From: Gammaproteobacteria bacterium
GTDB lineage: Bacteria; Gemmatimonadota; Gemmatimonadetes; Longimicrobiales; Gaopeijiaceae
DNA: 64,000 nucleotides
Assembly (NCBI GenBank): GCA_009840525.1
Contig: VXNP01000152.1
Location: 1-64,000, forward strand
Reading direction: 5' to 3'
Position 1 is the first letter of the stretch; each line of letters starts with the position of its first letter. A program made the position numbers and the translations under genes. Under the pieces are notes generated by a model. It saw only the letters and a program-made list of their open reading frames with translations, ran no database searches and was not told where the DNA came from. Positions 52,243 to 59,493 of this stretch are shown here, piece by piece.

Positions 52243-52437
52243 TCAACACACCCGGATCCAGGCGGAACATGGACACGAGCACATACAGGTGCAGGTCGCT
52301 CCGCGGGCGCGGGCGGATCGGATGTCGGTTGCGTGGATCATGGCGAGGAAGATGTCGGAAACCGGTTTGGGGGACAAGCGCGGGCTGTCAGCAGTCTCAG
52401 CCAAGGCGATCCACGGTTGGCCTTTGGTGCGAATCAC
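52243..52437 (-). CDS. Cys-rich mini-ORF, candidate modified-peptide precursor
   Basis: 64 codons from a GTG immediately after the higA stop; an internal ATG at 52341 would give 32 residues. The N-terminal part is leader-like and polar ('SDIFLAMIHATDIRSARA'), and the C terminus is 'TCTCMCSCPCSAWIRVC', with Cys at five alternating positions plus a terminal Cys. It is followed by a terminator and then an ATP-grasp enzyme on the same strand. Such leader-core architecture next to a maturase suggests a RiPP. No family match is claimed, the ribosome site is weak, and chance coding remains possible. Confidence 0.35.
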   Translation of the reverse strand: MIRTKGQPWIALAETADSPRLSPKPVSDIFLAMIHATDIRSARARGATCTCMCSCPCSAWIRVC

Positions 52438-52743
52438 TCACCCGCCGAGAGCCCGCAAAACTGCTTCAGGCTCTCGGTCGATGACCGTGAGCAGGACACG
52501 GGCTGCGCGGTCGGGCACCCGCCGTCCCTGTTCCCATTCCTGAACGGCCCGTACATGGAGGCCGAAACTGTCGGCAAACTTCTGGCGGCTCAGCTTCATC
52601 CGCTTGCGCAGCGCCAGGATGTGCTCGGGGGCCGGGTCGTCGACGATTCGGCAGGGAAGGGGTCTGGTGCCACGCACATGGGCGAGCACTTCGCCGAGGG
52701 CTCCCTCCAGCTCGTATCCCAAATCGGTTCGCTGGCTAGTCAT
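52438..52743 (-). CDS. higA: HigA-type XRE antitoxin
   Basis: 101 residues from the ATG overlapping the toxin stop (ATGA). The C-terminal helix-turn-helix reads 'LRKRMKLSRQKFADSFGLHV' then 'RAVQEWEQGRRVPDRAARVL', typical of HigA and the NadS family. The N-terminal 'TDLGYELEGALGEVLAHVRG' region also occurs in a decayed copy near 55.0 kb. Toxin-first order supports HigBA. Confidence 0.88.
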   Translation of the reverse strand: MTSQRTDLGYELEGALGEVLAHVRGTRPLPCRIVDDPAPEHILALRKRMKLSRQKFADSFGLHVRAVQEWEQGRRVPDRAARVLLTVIDREPEAVLRALGG

Positions 52744-53072
52744 CGGCATCGCTCCTCCTTCTTGATCTCGGCAACAAGCCGGGAGAGTACTCTTCTGTCC
52801 GCCGGACTCAGGTCATCCCGGTCCGCCTTGGCATACGCGGTAAGCAGATAGATGGCGTCGGCACCGGCATGACGGAAATAGATCGCGCGGATCCCACCCC
52901 GCTTGCCCCGTCCCGAGCCCGTCCAGCGCAGCTTGCGAAGCCCTCCGGTGCCCTGGATGACAGGCGCAGCACGGGGATCAGCGACGACGGCCGCTTCCAT
53001 GGCCGAGCGGTCGGGTTCTGGCAGCAGCTTTCGTACGGCGCGTTCGCAGGTTTTCGTGGTAAAGACCCGCAT
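52740..53072 (-). CDS. higB: HigB/RelE-type mRNA interferase toxin
   Basis: 110 residues from the ATG at 53072 ('MRVFTTKTCERAVRKLLPE'). The RelE fold shows 'VIQGTGGLRKLRWTGSGRGK' with basic catalytic residues, 'GGIRAIYFRHAG' and 'AIYLLTAYAKADRDDLSPAD'. This is the HigB2 branch. It cleaves ribosome-bound mRNA; overlaps higA by 4 nt. Confidence 0.87.
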   Translation of the reverse strand: MRVFTTKTCERAVRKLLPEPDRSAMEAAVVADPRAAPVIQGTGGLRKLRWTGSGRGKRGGIRAIYFRHAGADAIYLLTAYAKADRDDLSPADRRVLSRLVAEIKKEERCR

Positions 53073-53384
53073 GGCAAATGTGCGGCACTGCGGCATTCGT
53101 CGCAAGTGGGATCGCGGCAGCTGAGGATAGGCACTCCTGCGTGGTACGAATCTGGCCGAAATGCGAGGGCGGGCGAATGGCTGGATGGGTCGTCGTCGCC
53201 TTGGCGTACGGCGGGAGGGACAAGACCCTGTCGGACGTCACGGCCTTGTTGGAGGCCGGAGCCTACCCGAACGAGCCAGTGCCCAGTCCCGGCCGATGTC
53301 CAGCAGGAGCGTGCGGGGAGGCAGGACGAGCGTCCGGATCCATGTACCACGCCTTTGGCCGATGCACAGCGGCTCGGGGCCGCG
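53073..53384. other. Gap without a recognised gene
   Basis: 312 nt upstream of higB and downstream of the beta-propeller gene at 53385. Open frames here have no recognisable domain and look like GC-driven shadows. It must contain the higBA promoter, but no clear -35/-10 or palindrome was found. Confidence 0.5.
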
Positions 53385-54542
53385 TCAGAAACCGGGCTCG
53401 AACCTCACCCGCGCGACGCGCCGCACATCGAGTGAATCCCTCGTCGTGCCGTAGAGCACAGACTCGGTGACCCAAGGGACACTTCCCACGCTGACGCGGC
53501 GCGGCCAGCGATACCGTGCCACCAGCGCGGACCCCGCGTAGACGTCGGCTTCACGCACCTCGTCCCCTTCGGTGCTCGTCTTCTCGACCCACAAGCGTCC
53601 GGACCGATCAAAGAAGATGTCGGCAAGCGGCGGCTTGCGGTCGGGAACCCCGGATGGATGGTTTCGGAGGCCGAGCCGCCGCAGGTCGCCGGCAATGGTG
53701 GCCCGAGCGCGTTCACGCTCGGATGGGCCGAGCCGCGGGCCAGTTAGCTGTGGTCCCTCGACATGCGAAACAGTCCCGTCGGGGTGTTGGAGCGTGACCG
53801 AATACTCCGAGGTGACCGCTTCAGCCCACACGCCGTTGGGGCCGTGGGCGTGAATCCATCGCGGACCGAACGGCTGGCGGACGTAGAAGGTGACGAGAGA
53901 CTCGCCGATCACGCGTTCAGCCGTGGTCGAGCCCGTCGCCTGCCTTTCTGGATCGGCCAAAGGTACTGTGTCCACGGCTCCGCCAGGAGCGTGATGGAAG
54001 CGTGCGACGACAGGCCCGTCCTCGGTCGTCACTGGTCCGATGTCGACAAGCCGGCCCTCGGTGTCGAAGGTGACCGGTGCAACCATGCCCACACCGCCGT
54101 GAGCGATCCTCGCTCCACCGTCGTACTCCGCGCTCGCGTCGTCCAGTTGGAACACGCTGTATCGCGTGCTCTCGCGGACCCACAGGTTGCCATCCGGCCC
54201 GAAGGCGAGACAACAGGGTTGCGTCAGCTCACCGGGTCCCTCTCCCTGACCACCGAAGCGGAACAGGAAGGAACCCTCGGAATCGAAGACCCGTATCTCG
54301 TGCGACTGCAGGTCGGCGACGATCAGCCGCCCGCGTGTGTCCTCGACCATCGACTCAATCCTGGTGAAGAGATAGGGATCTTCACCCTCGATCTCCCCGA
54401 ACTCCAGATCGATCGTGCCATGGAAAGTCGGGACATCACGCACTGGACGTTCAACGCCTCCCTCCGAGCAGCCGGTCACAAGGTAGAGGGCCAGCAGCAC
54501 GGGAACGGACATGTGGCCGACAGCGGGGGAGTGTTCGTTCAT
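53385..54542 (-). CDS. Six-bladed beta-propeller lipoprotein
   Basis: 385 residues; the Met at residue 11 (54512) is a good alternative start for the lipoprotein signal 'MSVPVLLALYLVTGC'. Blades include 'GRLIVADLQSHEIRVFDSEG', 'GGQGEGPGELTQPCCLAF' and a C-terminal 'TRDSLDVRRVARVRFEPG' in place of the usual DELDVQY. Periplasmic, role unknown. Stands alone between higBA and decayed genes. Confidence 0.72.
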   Translation of the reverse strand: MNEHSPAVGHMSVPVLLALYLVTGCSEGGVERPVRDVPTFHGTIDLEFGEIEGEDPYLFTRIESMVEDTRGRLIVADLQSHEIRVFDSEGSFLFRFGGQGEGPGELTQPCCLAFGPDGNLWVRESTRYSVFQLDDASAEYDGGARIAHGGVGMVAPVTFDTEGRLVDIGPVTTEDGPVVARFHHAPGGAVDTVPLADPERQATGSTTAERVIGESLVTFYVRQPFGPRWIHAHGPNGVWAEAVTSEYSVTLQHPDGTVSHVEGPQLTGPRLGPSERERARATIAGDLRRLGLRNHPSGVPDRKPPLADIFFDRSGRLWVEKTSTEGDEVREADVYAGSALVARYRWPRRVSVGSVPWVTESVLYGTTRDSLDVRRVARVRFEPGF

Positions 54543-54631
54543 CGGTCGGAACTCGAAGTTGCGGAAATCGGCACCACACCTGTCTCAACGCTAGCGGAGC
54601 CATCTCGCGCAAGCCAGCACCGGCGGACGCC

Positions 54632-54847
54632 TCAGGCCGCCCGCACCCGCTCGATAAACTCATCGCCGGTGCCGCAATCCAGCGGGGCGTCGCTCACCCT
54701 GTCGATGTCTTCGGGTTCGGACAGCTCCTCCAGCAGCCGGGTCAAACGTCCAGCCGTCTCCTCGCCGAATCTGCGGGTCGCCAGTTGGCCCAGAACCCGC
54801 CGGGCGCCCTCCCGCGCTCCCTGGTCGAACAACTCATCCAGACTGCG
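54632..54847 (-). pseudogene. Detached Rpn-type C-terminal tail
   Basis: Encodes 'RSLDELFDQGAREGARRVLG', 'TRRFGEETAGRLTRLLEEL' and 'CGTGDEFIERVRAA', nearly the same as the tail of the DUF429 fusion at 61301, and clearly related at the DNA level. There is no nuclease domain in front; it runs in frame from HigA-derived sequence. Confidence 0.65.
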
Positions 54848-54859
54848 CTCGAATTTGCC

Positions 54860-55055
54860 CACCACCACCTCCCCAGGTTCTCGGTTTGCTTGATCCAATA
54901 GCACTCCCGGATCGTCCCGCCGTTGACCATCCCCATTCGCTGCGGATGGTTCCGGGAGTCGCAGCGGAGCCGACGGGGAAGGTGCGCGCGTCCGCAGCGG
55001 TGAGCACTTCGCCTGGGGCTCCCTCCAGCTCGCGTCCCAGATTGGTGCCCTCATC
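54860..55055 (-). pseudogene. Decayed HigA antitoxin
   Basis: One minus frame reads 'EGTNLGRELEGAPGEVLTAA', matching 'TDLGYELEGALGEVLAHV' of the intact HigA at 52438; another reads 'GQRRDDPGVLLDQANREPGE', matching 'GRRVPDRAARVLLTVIDREP'. Frames differ and the helix-turn-helix is gone. DNA similarity to higA is visible. No toxin copy accompanies it. Confidence 0.6.
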
Positions 55056-55154
55056 GGCCCATGCCTCTATGGATGCGCCCTGGGCTCTGCGTGAGGTTAG
55101 AGGGCCCGAGCCCCCTGATCGCCAATCCATTTCATCTCAAGAGCCATTCCATCG

Positions 55155-56078
55155 GTGGACGACGCCACCTTCAAGAAGCTGTTTTCCCACCGGAGGATGA
55201 TCGAGTTGCTGATCCGCCGCCAAATCCCGGAATGGGATGGGAAGATCGAGTACTCGACGCTCGAGCGACTGCCCACGGAACTCATCGATGAACGTCTGCG
55301 GCGACGCTACGCGGACATGATATGGCGTGCCCGCACGATCGACGGGACAACGGACCTGGTGCTGCTGCTGGAGCTTCAAGGCAGGCCCGAGCGGCACATG
55401 GTTCTGCGCACCACCACCTACAACATTCTCGCGGTCCAGGAACTGATCGAGCACGACAAGGAACTGAGACGGGGCGAGCGCCACCTCGCGGTGGAGTCCC
55501 TCGTCCTTCACCACGGGGAAAGGCATTGGAACGCGCCGACCCGCTTGCGCGACCTGTTTCTGGACTCCGCCCCGGATACCTACCGACTAGTGGAGCGCCT
55601 GCCGGCCGATGCTCCGCCACAAGGGCCGCTGGACCTTCCACGGATGATTCTGGGGTTTGCCGGAGTGGTTTCCGCGAAGGTCATGACACGGCAGTTGGCA
55701 GTGCTGGAAACCGTGGTCGACGGTTGTGGCGACGAGGACTTCGACCGGTTCATGGCCCGGGGCACGAAGGCGATGTTACGTTCGAAGGGATTCGAGAGCG
55801 AGCGACTGAAGGAGGCGATGACGATGGCAGCGGTGGTGACGGAGTTTCAGCGCAGCCTGGACGACATCAGGCAGGAGGGAATGGAGGCGGGAATGGAGGC
55901 GGGACAGGTGACGGTCCTGCGCCAACAGGCTGCCCGCAAGTTCGGTAGAAGAACCGCCGAGGAACTGGCGCGGTTGCTCGCGGAAATCCATGATGGGGAA
56001 GAGATTAGCCGGGTCGCGGCGGCCGTCGTCGATTGCGATGCGCCGGACGACTTTCTGGCACGGGTGCGCGGAGGCTGA
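55155..56078 (+). CDS. Rpn/PDDEXK-family transposase-like nuclease
   Basis: 307 residues from a GTG ('DDATFKKLFSHRRMIELLIR'). The nuclease core shows 'RYADMIWRARTI' (Asp) and 'LVLLLELQGRPERHMVLRTT' (E-x-Q of the PD-(D/E)xK site), then 'LPRMILGFAGVVSAKVM'. A 'GMEAGMEAGQ' linker leads to a tail 'LRQQAARKFGRRTAEELARL...FLARVRGG' homologous to those at 54632 and 61301. Rpn proteins are RecA-independent recombination-promoting nucleases. Appears intact. Confidence 0.8.
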   Translation: MDDATFKKLFSHRRMIELLIRRQIPEWDGKIEYSTLERLPTELIDERLRRRYADMIWRARTIDGTTDLVLLLELQGRPERHMVLRTTTYNILAVQELIEHDKELRRGERHLAVESLVLHHGERHWNAPTRLRDLFLDSAPDTYRLVERLPADAPPQGPLDLPRMILGFAGVVSAKVMTRQLAVLETVVDGCGDEDFDRFMARGTKAMLRSKGFESERLKEAMTMAAVVTEFQRSLDDIRQEGMEAGMEAGQVTVLRQQAARKFGRRTAEELARLLAEIHDGEEISRVAAAVVDCDAPDDFLARVRGG

Positions 56079-56132
56079 GGCTCTGCCAACGGGAAAAACG
56101 CAAACGCTGTCTGCGGATTCTATCGCACGTCC

Positions 56133-56914
56133 CTAGCCGCGGTCCAAGCGTCGCACCTGCGGATGCTGGACGTCCAGCTCGTCCTCCCAGACGCCGAGGA
56201 TCTCGTCCAGGCCGATGTCCGTGACCCGGAAGTTCTCGGGGATCTCAACGCTCCCGAGCCAGTTCCCGTCGGGGCCGAGCACCAGCCAGGGCTCCGGTCC
56301 GCTCCCCTCGCTCATGCCGCGGAAGGAACGAGAAGCGCCAGGACTGTGGGAAACCGCACCAAGCCGAAGGCGTCGTAGTCAGGCACCGATGTCTCGACAA
56401 CCATGATTCCATCGCCCAGGTACCGAACCTCGCCGATATCGGGGTCGGGCCACATCGTGTGGACCAGCCCGAGGTCACGTCCGAACATGGCCATGCGCCC
56501 GTTCCAGTCCAGGACGAGCATGGAATCGCCGATGAGTTCGATCCGCTGAAGGTTCGTGAACTCGCCCGGACCCTCGCCGCTGCCTCCCGCCGAACGGACG
56601 AAGCCGCCGTCGGGGGAGAACTTCCGGATCTCGTCCGAGCCACGATTCGCCACGACGATGCCGCCATCCGGCAGCCGCCTCACGTCCCGCACCGAATAGA
56701 AGTGGTGCGCATCGCCGGTGCCCGACTCCGCCAAGTCGACCAGGGGCTCCACACCGACCCGCCAGTGCGCCGCATCGCCCCAGGCGGGCGCAAAGGACTC
56801 GATGATCGTGATGCCGGCGCTGTCGCGCTGGACAACAAGTGGCGGCAGGTCGTCAGAGGGGGAGCACGCGGCGAAGAGCACGAGCAGGATGGGGAGCCGG
56901 ATTGGAGATTTCAC
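56133..56914 (-). pseudogene. Beta-propeller lipoprotein broken by deletion and frameshift
   Basis: A GTG start at 56914 gives 200 residues: lipobox 'LLVLFAAC', 'RDSAGITIIESFAPAWGDA', 'GGSGEGPGEFTNLQRI', then the frame ends near 56312. The closing blade 'LVLGPDGNWLGSVEIP...WEDELDVQHPQVRRL' lies in another frame to 56133. About 130 residues in the middle are missing relative to intact paralogues. Possibly non-functional. Confidence 0.65.
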
Positions 56915-56980
56915 TCACCGTTCCTCTTGCAGGCGCAGCACCCGAGGACGCTGGACGTTCAGTTCAAACGCCCGGTCCGA
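56915..56980 (-). pseudogene. C-terminal scrap of another beta-propeller
   Basis: The minus strand reads 'RAFELNVQRPRVLRLQEER' and a stop abutting the GTG of the next gene, matching the DELDVQY...LRL end of the beta-propeller family. The rest of that gene is gone, replaced by the Ig-like fragment at 57056. Confidence 0.45.
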
Positions 56981-57055
56981 GCGGCTCCAAGGTATCGGTA
57001 GTTGCTGGGATCGTCGACCCCATCCACCTTCAGCCACCGCCCATCAGGAAGGGGA

Positions 57056-57233
57056 AACGGCCGTCGGGGACACGCTCCGGCTGACGGCTCGCGTGACCGA
57101 CCAATACGGGCAAGCCCTGGCGGTCCCCGTCGCGTGGGCCGTGGATCAGCCCGGCGGTGGCGGCCGCCGTCCGCACCCGCCAGTCGTAGCCTTCGGACGT
57201 CTTGAGGTCGAGCCCCTCGGTCGCACCCTCATG
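57056..57233 (+). pseudogene. Partial copy of the BIG_2 Ig-like gene at 60810
   Basis: The stretch 'GDTLRLTARVTDQYGQALAV' and 'PVAWAVDQPG' is nearly the same as in the gene at 60810. After 'DQPG' the copy jumps to sequence matching that gene's 3' end and flank (GTCCGCACCCGCCAGTCG), so about 100 nt were deleted. No start or signal is attached. Confidence 0.6.
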
Positions 57234-57273
57234 AGCCGGCTTCCGGGCCTGGGGTATCGGGGTTTGTTCGAGA

Positions 57274-57366
57274 TCCCAACGGGTAGATCGCCTTCGAGAG
57301 CTCGGCGTGGCGGCGCATCCGGTAGCTGTTGCCGCGGATGTTGACGATGGCCGCACGACGAGCCAC
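57274..57366 (-). pseudogene. Possible IstB (IS21) C-terminal fragment
   Basis: The minus frame contains 'VARRAAIVNIRGNSYRMRRH' then 'AELSKAI', similar to the end of IS21-family IstB ATPases ('NIRGxSYR'). Only about 30 residues are recognisable, so the call is tentative. It fits the debris-rich setting. Confidence 0.35.
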
Positions 57367-57432
57367 TGGACTTAGTGCCCTCCACTCCCGCCGCGGACAG
57401 CACTCATGAGCCCTGCCATGGGGAGATACCCG

Positions 57433-57460
57433 TTGACAACATGTAACCGAACGGTTACGT
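57433..57460 (+). promoter_or_regulatory. arsR-type promoter with embedded operator
   Basis: TTGACA at 57433-57438 is followed by the perfect palindrome GTAACCG-AA-CGGTTAC (57443-57458), which fills the spacer up to a TACGTA-like -10. The start codon is at 57469. A repressor bound here would cover the promoter, the standard arrangement for ArsR autorepression. Confidence 0.6.
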
Positions 57461-57468
57461 ATCAACTC

Positions 57469-57819
57469 ATGGATACCTCACAGCTCGATCTCGTGCTCGC
57501 CGCGATGGCTCACCCCACCCGCCGGCGGATGATCGACCTGGTGAGTTCAGTCCCCGGAATGAGCGTCACGGCAGTGGCGTCGCACTTCGACATCAGCCGC
57601 ATCGCTGTGATGAAGCACCTCCGAGTCCTGGAAGCAGCCGATCTCATCACCTCCCGGAAGAAGGGGCGCGTCCGACACCTCTTCTTCAACGCCATCCCCA
57701 TCCAACTGGTCTACGACCGGTGGACCACCAAATACGCGGGCTTCTGGGCAGGCCGCATGGCCGATCTCAAGACCCGAATCGAAGGCCGTGCAGAAATGGA
57801 GGAAATTAAAAGTGCCTGA
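57469..57819 (+). CDS. ArsR-family transcriptional regulator
   Basis: 116 residues from the ATG at 57469. The winged helix is clear: 'LAAMAHPTRRRMIDLVSSVP', 'SVTAVASHFDISRIAVMKHL', 'RVLEAADLITSRKKGRVRHL'. No Cys metal-sensing motif (ELCVCDL) is present, so it belongs to the non-metal group commonly paired with SRPBCC proteins, as here. It overlaps the next gene by 8 nt and is preceded by its likely operator. Confidence 0.88.
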   Translation: MDTSQLDLVLAAMAHPTRRRMIDLVSSVPGMSVTAVASHFDISRIAVMKHLRVLEAADLITSRKKGRVRHLFFNAIPIQLVYDRWTTKYAGFWAGRMADLKTRIEGRAEMEEIKSA

Positions 57820-58324
57820 AACCACCCAAGTATTCCGCATCTTCATCCGCGGGTCCGTTGAGGAAGTTTGGCGAGAGATCACAAAGACGGACGAACCAAT
57901 CGCGTGCTTCTTCAACTCCCGGATGGACGTCTCCGCTTTGCGTCCGGGATCGAAGCTCGCGATGCGAACTCCCAACAACGCGTACACGGGCGTCGTCGGA
58001 GAGATACTCGAGGTCCGGCCGTACCAGAGATTCAGCCACAGCTTTCGCTTCACTCACCTGAACGAACCGGCCAGCAAGGTCATCTACGACCTCGAGCAGG
58101 TCGAGGGCGGAGTGGAGTTCACGTTGACGATCGAGGATCTGCCGATCGGCACCAAGTCGGCCAAGCAGATGGTTCAAGGCGGCACGATGATCGTCAATAC
58201 GCTCAAGAAAGTCATCGAGACCGGCCGACCCAGCCTTGGGACGAGAGCCCTGTTCGCCTTTTTTCGGGCGACGCAGCCGTTCACACCGAACAAGTGTCGG
58301 ACGGAACACTGGCCGGTCGACTGA
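57812..58324 (+). CDS. SRPBCC / AHSA1-like protein
   Basis: 170 residues from a GTG with GGAGG at 57799-57803. The START-like fold reads 'FRIFIRGSVEEVWREITKTD', 'LRPGSKLAMRTP', 'VGEILEVRPYQRFSHSFRFT' and 'VEFTLTIEDL'. Members bind small hydrophobic ligands. The ArsR-SRPBCC pair is a common stress or ligand-responsive unit. The last 35 residues are longer than usual. Confidence 0.82.
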   Translation: MPETTQVFRIFIRGSVEEVWREITKTDEPIACFFNSRMDVSALRPGSKLAMRTPNNAYTGVVGEILEVRPYQRFSHSFRFTHLNEPASKVIYDLEQVEGGVEFTLTIEDLPIGTKSAKQMVQGGTMIVNTLKKVIETGRPSLGTRALFAFFRATQPFTPNKCRTEHWPVD

Positions 58325-58360
58325 CCCCCCCAGCATCCAAAGGCACCGAGGAGCCCATTC

Positions 58361-59128
58361 ATGAATTGGAAGCGAGGAAGTTTCGAACCATCCTGTCTGC
58401 TGATCGCGGGAATAGTCATGATCGTCCTGGCCGCGACGGCAAGGGTCACGGTGGCGCAATCAGGAGGGAACATGGAGCGCCCTCCGCACTGGCAGGTCCT
58501 GCACCCGGATCGGAACGAAGTGGTGGAGCGCCCCTTCGTGGTCATGCGGCCTGGTTGGCACATCTTCGCGGGGCCGGGTGCCCTGCTGTGGGATCCCGGG
58601 AGTTTCGCGTCGGGCAACTTCAGCGTCACCAGCAAGATGTTCCTGTTCCCCACGCCCGAAATGGGAACGCCCTTTGGCGTGTTTTTCGGAGGCAGCCAGT
58701 TCGAAGGGGAATGGTCCACGTACCTATCGTTTCAGATCCGAAACGACGGGCGGTTTCGCGTCGCCCACCATGCGGGGGAGCAAGTCCACGAGCTTGTTCC
58801 CTGGACCGAACACGCCGAAATCGTGCCACTGGAGGCGACTGACGGCCCGGTCGAGAACCGGCTAGCCGTCGATGTCCAGGATGGCGTCGTATCCTTCTTC
58901 ATCAACGATGCCGTCGTCGCGGAGCTTTCGGACGCGGGACTGACAACTGACGGAGCGATCGGCCTTGCCGTCGGTGGGGACCTGAGCCTTCACGTGACCG
59001 AGCTTCTGATCGGCCCGAACCGGCTGGCCGGCACCGGCCGCGATTCGACTCTGACTTGGTCCATGGACAGAGCGCGGATCCTGTTTACCGGATCCCGCAA
59101 CGGGACGACGGGGCACAGATCGTCGTGA
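58361..59128 (+). CDS. Exported LamG-like protein, chimeric C terminus
   Basis: 255 residues. A signal peptide ('IVLAATARVTVAQ') precedes a beta-rich domain with 'VVMRPGWHIFAGPGALLWDP', 'EGEWSTYLSFQIRNDGRFRV' and 'VSFFINDAVVAELS' plus 'GLAVGGDLSLHVTELLIGP', the layout of concanavalin/LamG folds (also DUF1080-like). The last 25 residues ('RARILFTGSRNGTT') look like a TolB propeller start that then shifts frame, so the natural C terminus may be lost. 36 nt after the SRPBCC gene, possibly same operon. Confidence 0.6.
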   Translation: MNWKRGSFEPSCLLIAGIVMIVLAATARVTVAQSGGNMERPPHWQVLHPDRNEVVERPFVVMRPGWHIFAGPGALLWDPGSFASGNFSVTSKMFLFPTPEMGTPFGVFFGGSQFEGEWSTYLSFQIRNDGRFRVAHHAGEQVHELVPWTEHAEIVPLEATDGPVENRLAVDVQDGVVSFFINDAVVAELSDAGLTTDGAIGLAVGGDLSLHVTELLIGPNRLAGTGRDSTLTWSMDRARILFTGSRNGTTGHRSS

Positions 59129-59349
59129 GCGACCTGGGCGGCGACAACCAGCGCCGAGTCACCAGCGGACCGGGCTTCCGGTACAGCCCCCGGTGGTCTC
59201 CCGATGACTGGTGGCTGATGTTGTCGGCGAGTGACGACGGAAGGCAATACGATATCCGTGCGGTCCGCATCGAGGACGGGGCCGTTGTTGACTTGGTGTC
59301 GACCCCTGAGGACGAGCGGGAAGGTCGGTGGATTCCTGCGGTGCCGTAA
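59104..59349 (+). pseudogene. TolB/PD40 propeller fragment
   Basis: Encodes 'DDGAQIVVSDLGGDNQRRVT', 'SGPGFRYSPRWSPDDWWLML' and 'RAVRIEDGAVVDLVSTPEDE', a two-blade piece of a TolB-like propeller in a different frame from the gene before it. No start of its own. Fused by deletion to the gene at 58361. Confidence 0.6.
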
Positions 59350-59493
59350 GGCGCGGCTGGGACTGCCTGTTTGTCTTGAAGCTCGCCCGCCGAGTAGCTT
59401 TCCCGCTGTTCCATGGCCACCGGAACCCCGTGATGTACGTGGCCGACAACGGCCCAAACCCCGCGTCGTCAGCCAACCGATGGAAGGAGCCGA

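Noticed and set aside
52243-52245. UGA after the terminal Cys considered as a selenocysteine codon because selB is present
   Set aside because: No SECIS-like hairpin is placed right after the UGA, and the following codons give no recognisable extension; the terminator follows shortly.
52243-52437. Cys-rich mini-ORF considered as a methanobactin precursor
   Set aside because: The CxC pattern is superficially similar, but no DUF692 (MbnB) or MbnC gene is nearby and the leader does not match.
53073-53384. Plus-strand open frames in the gap upstream of higB
   Set aside because: No recognisable motif, no ribosome site, and they overlap the ends of supported genes on the other strand.
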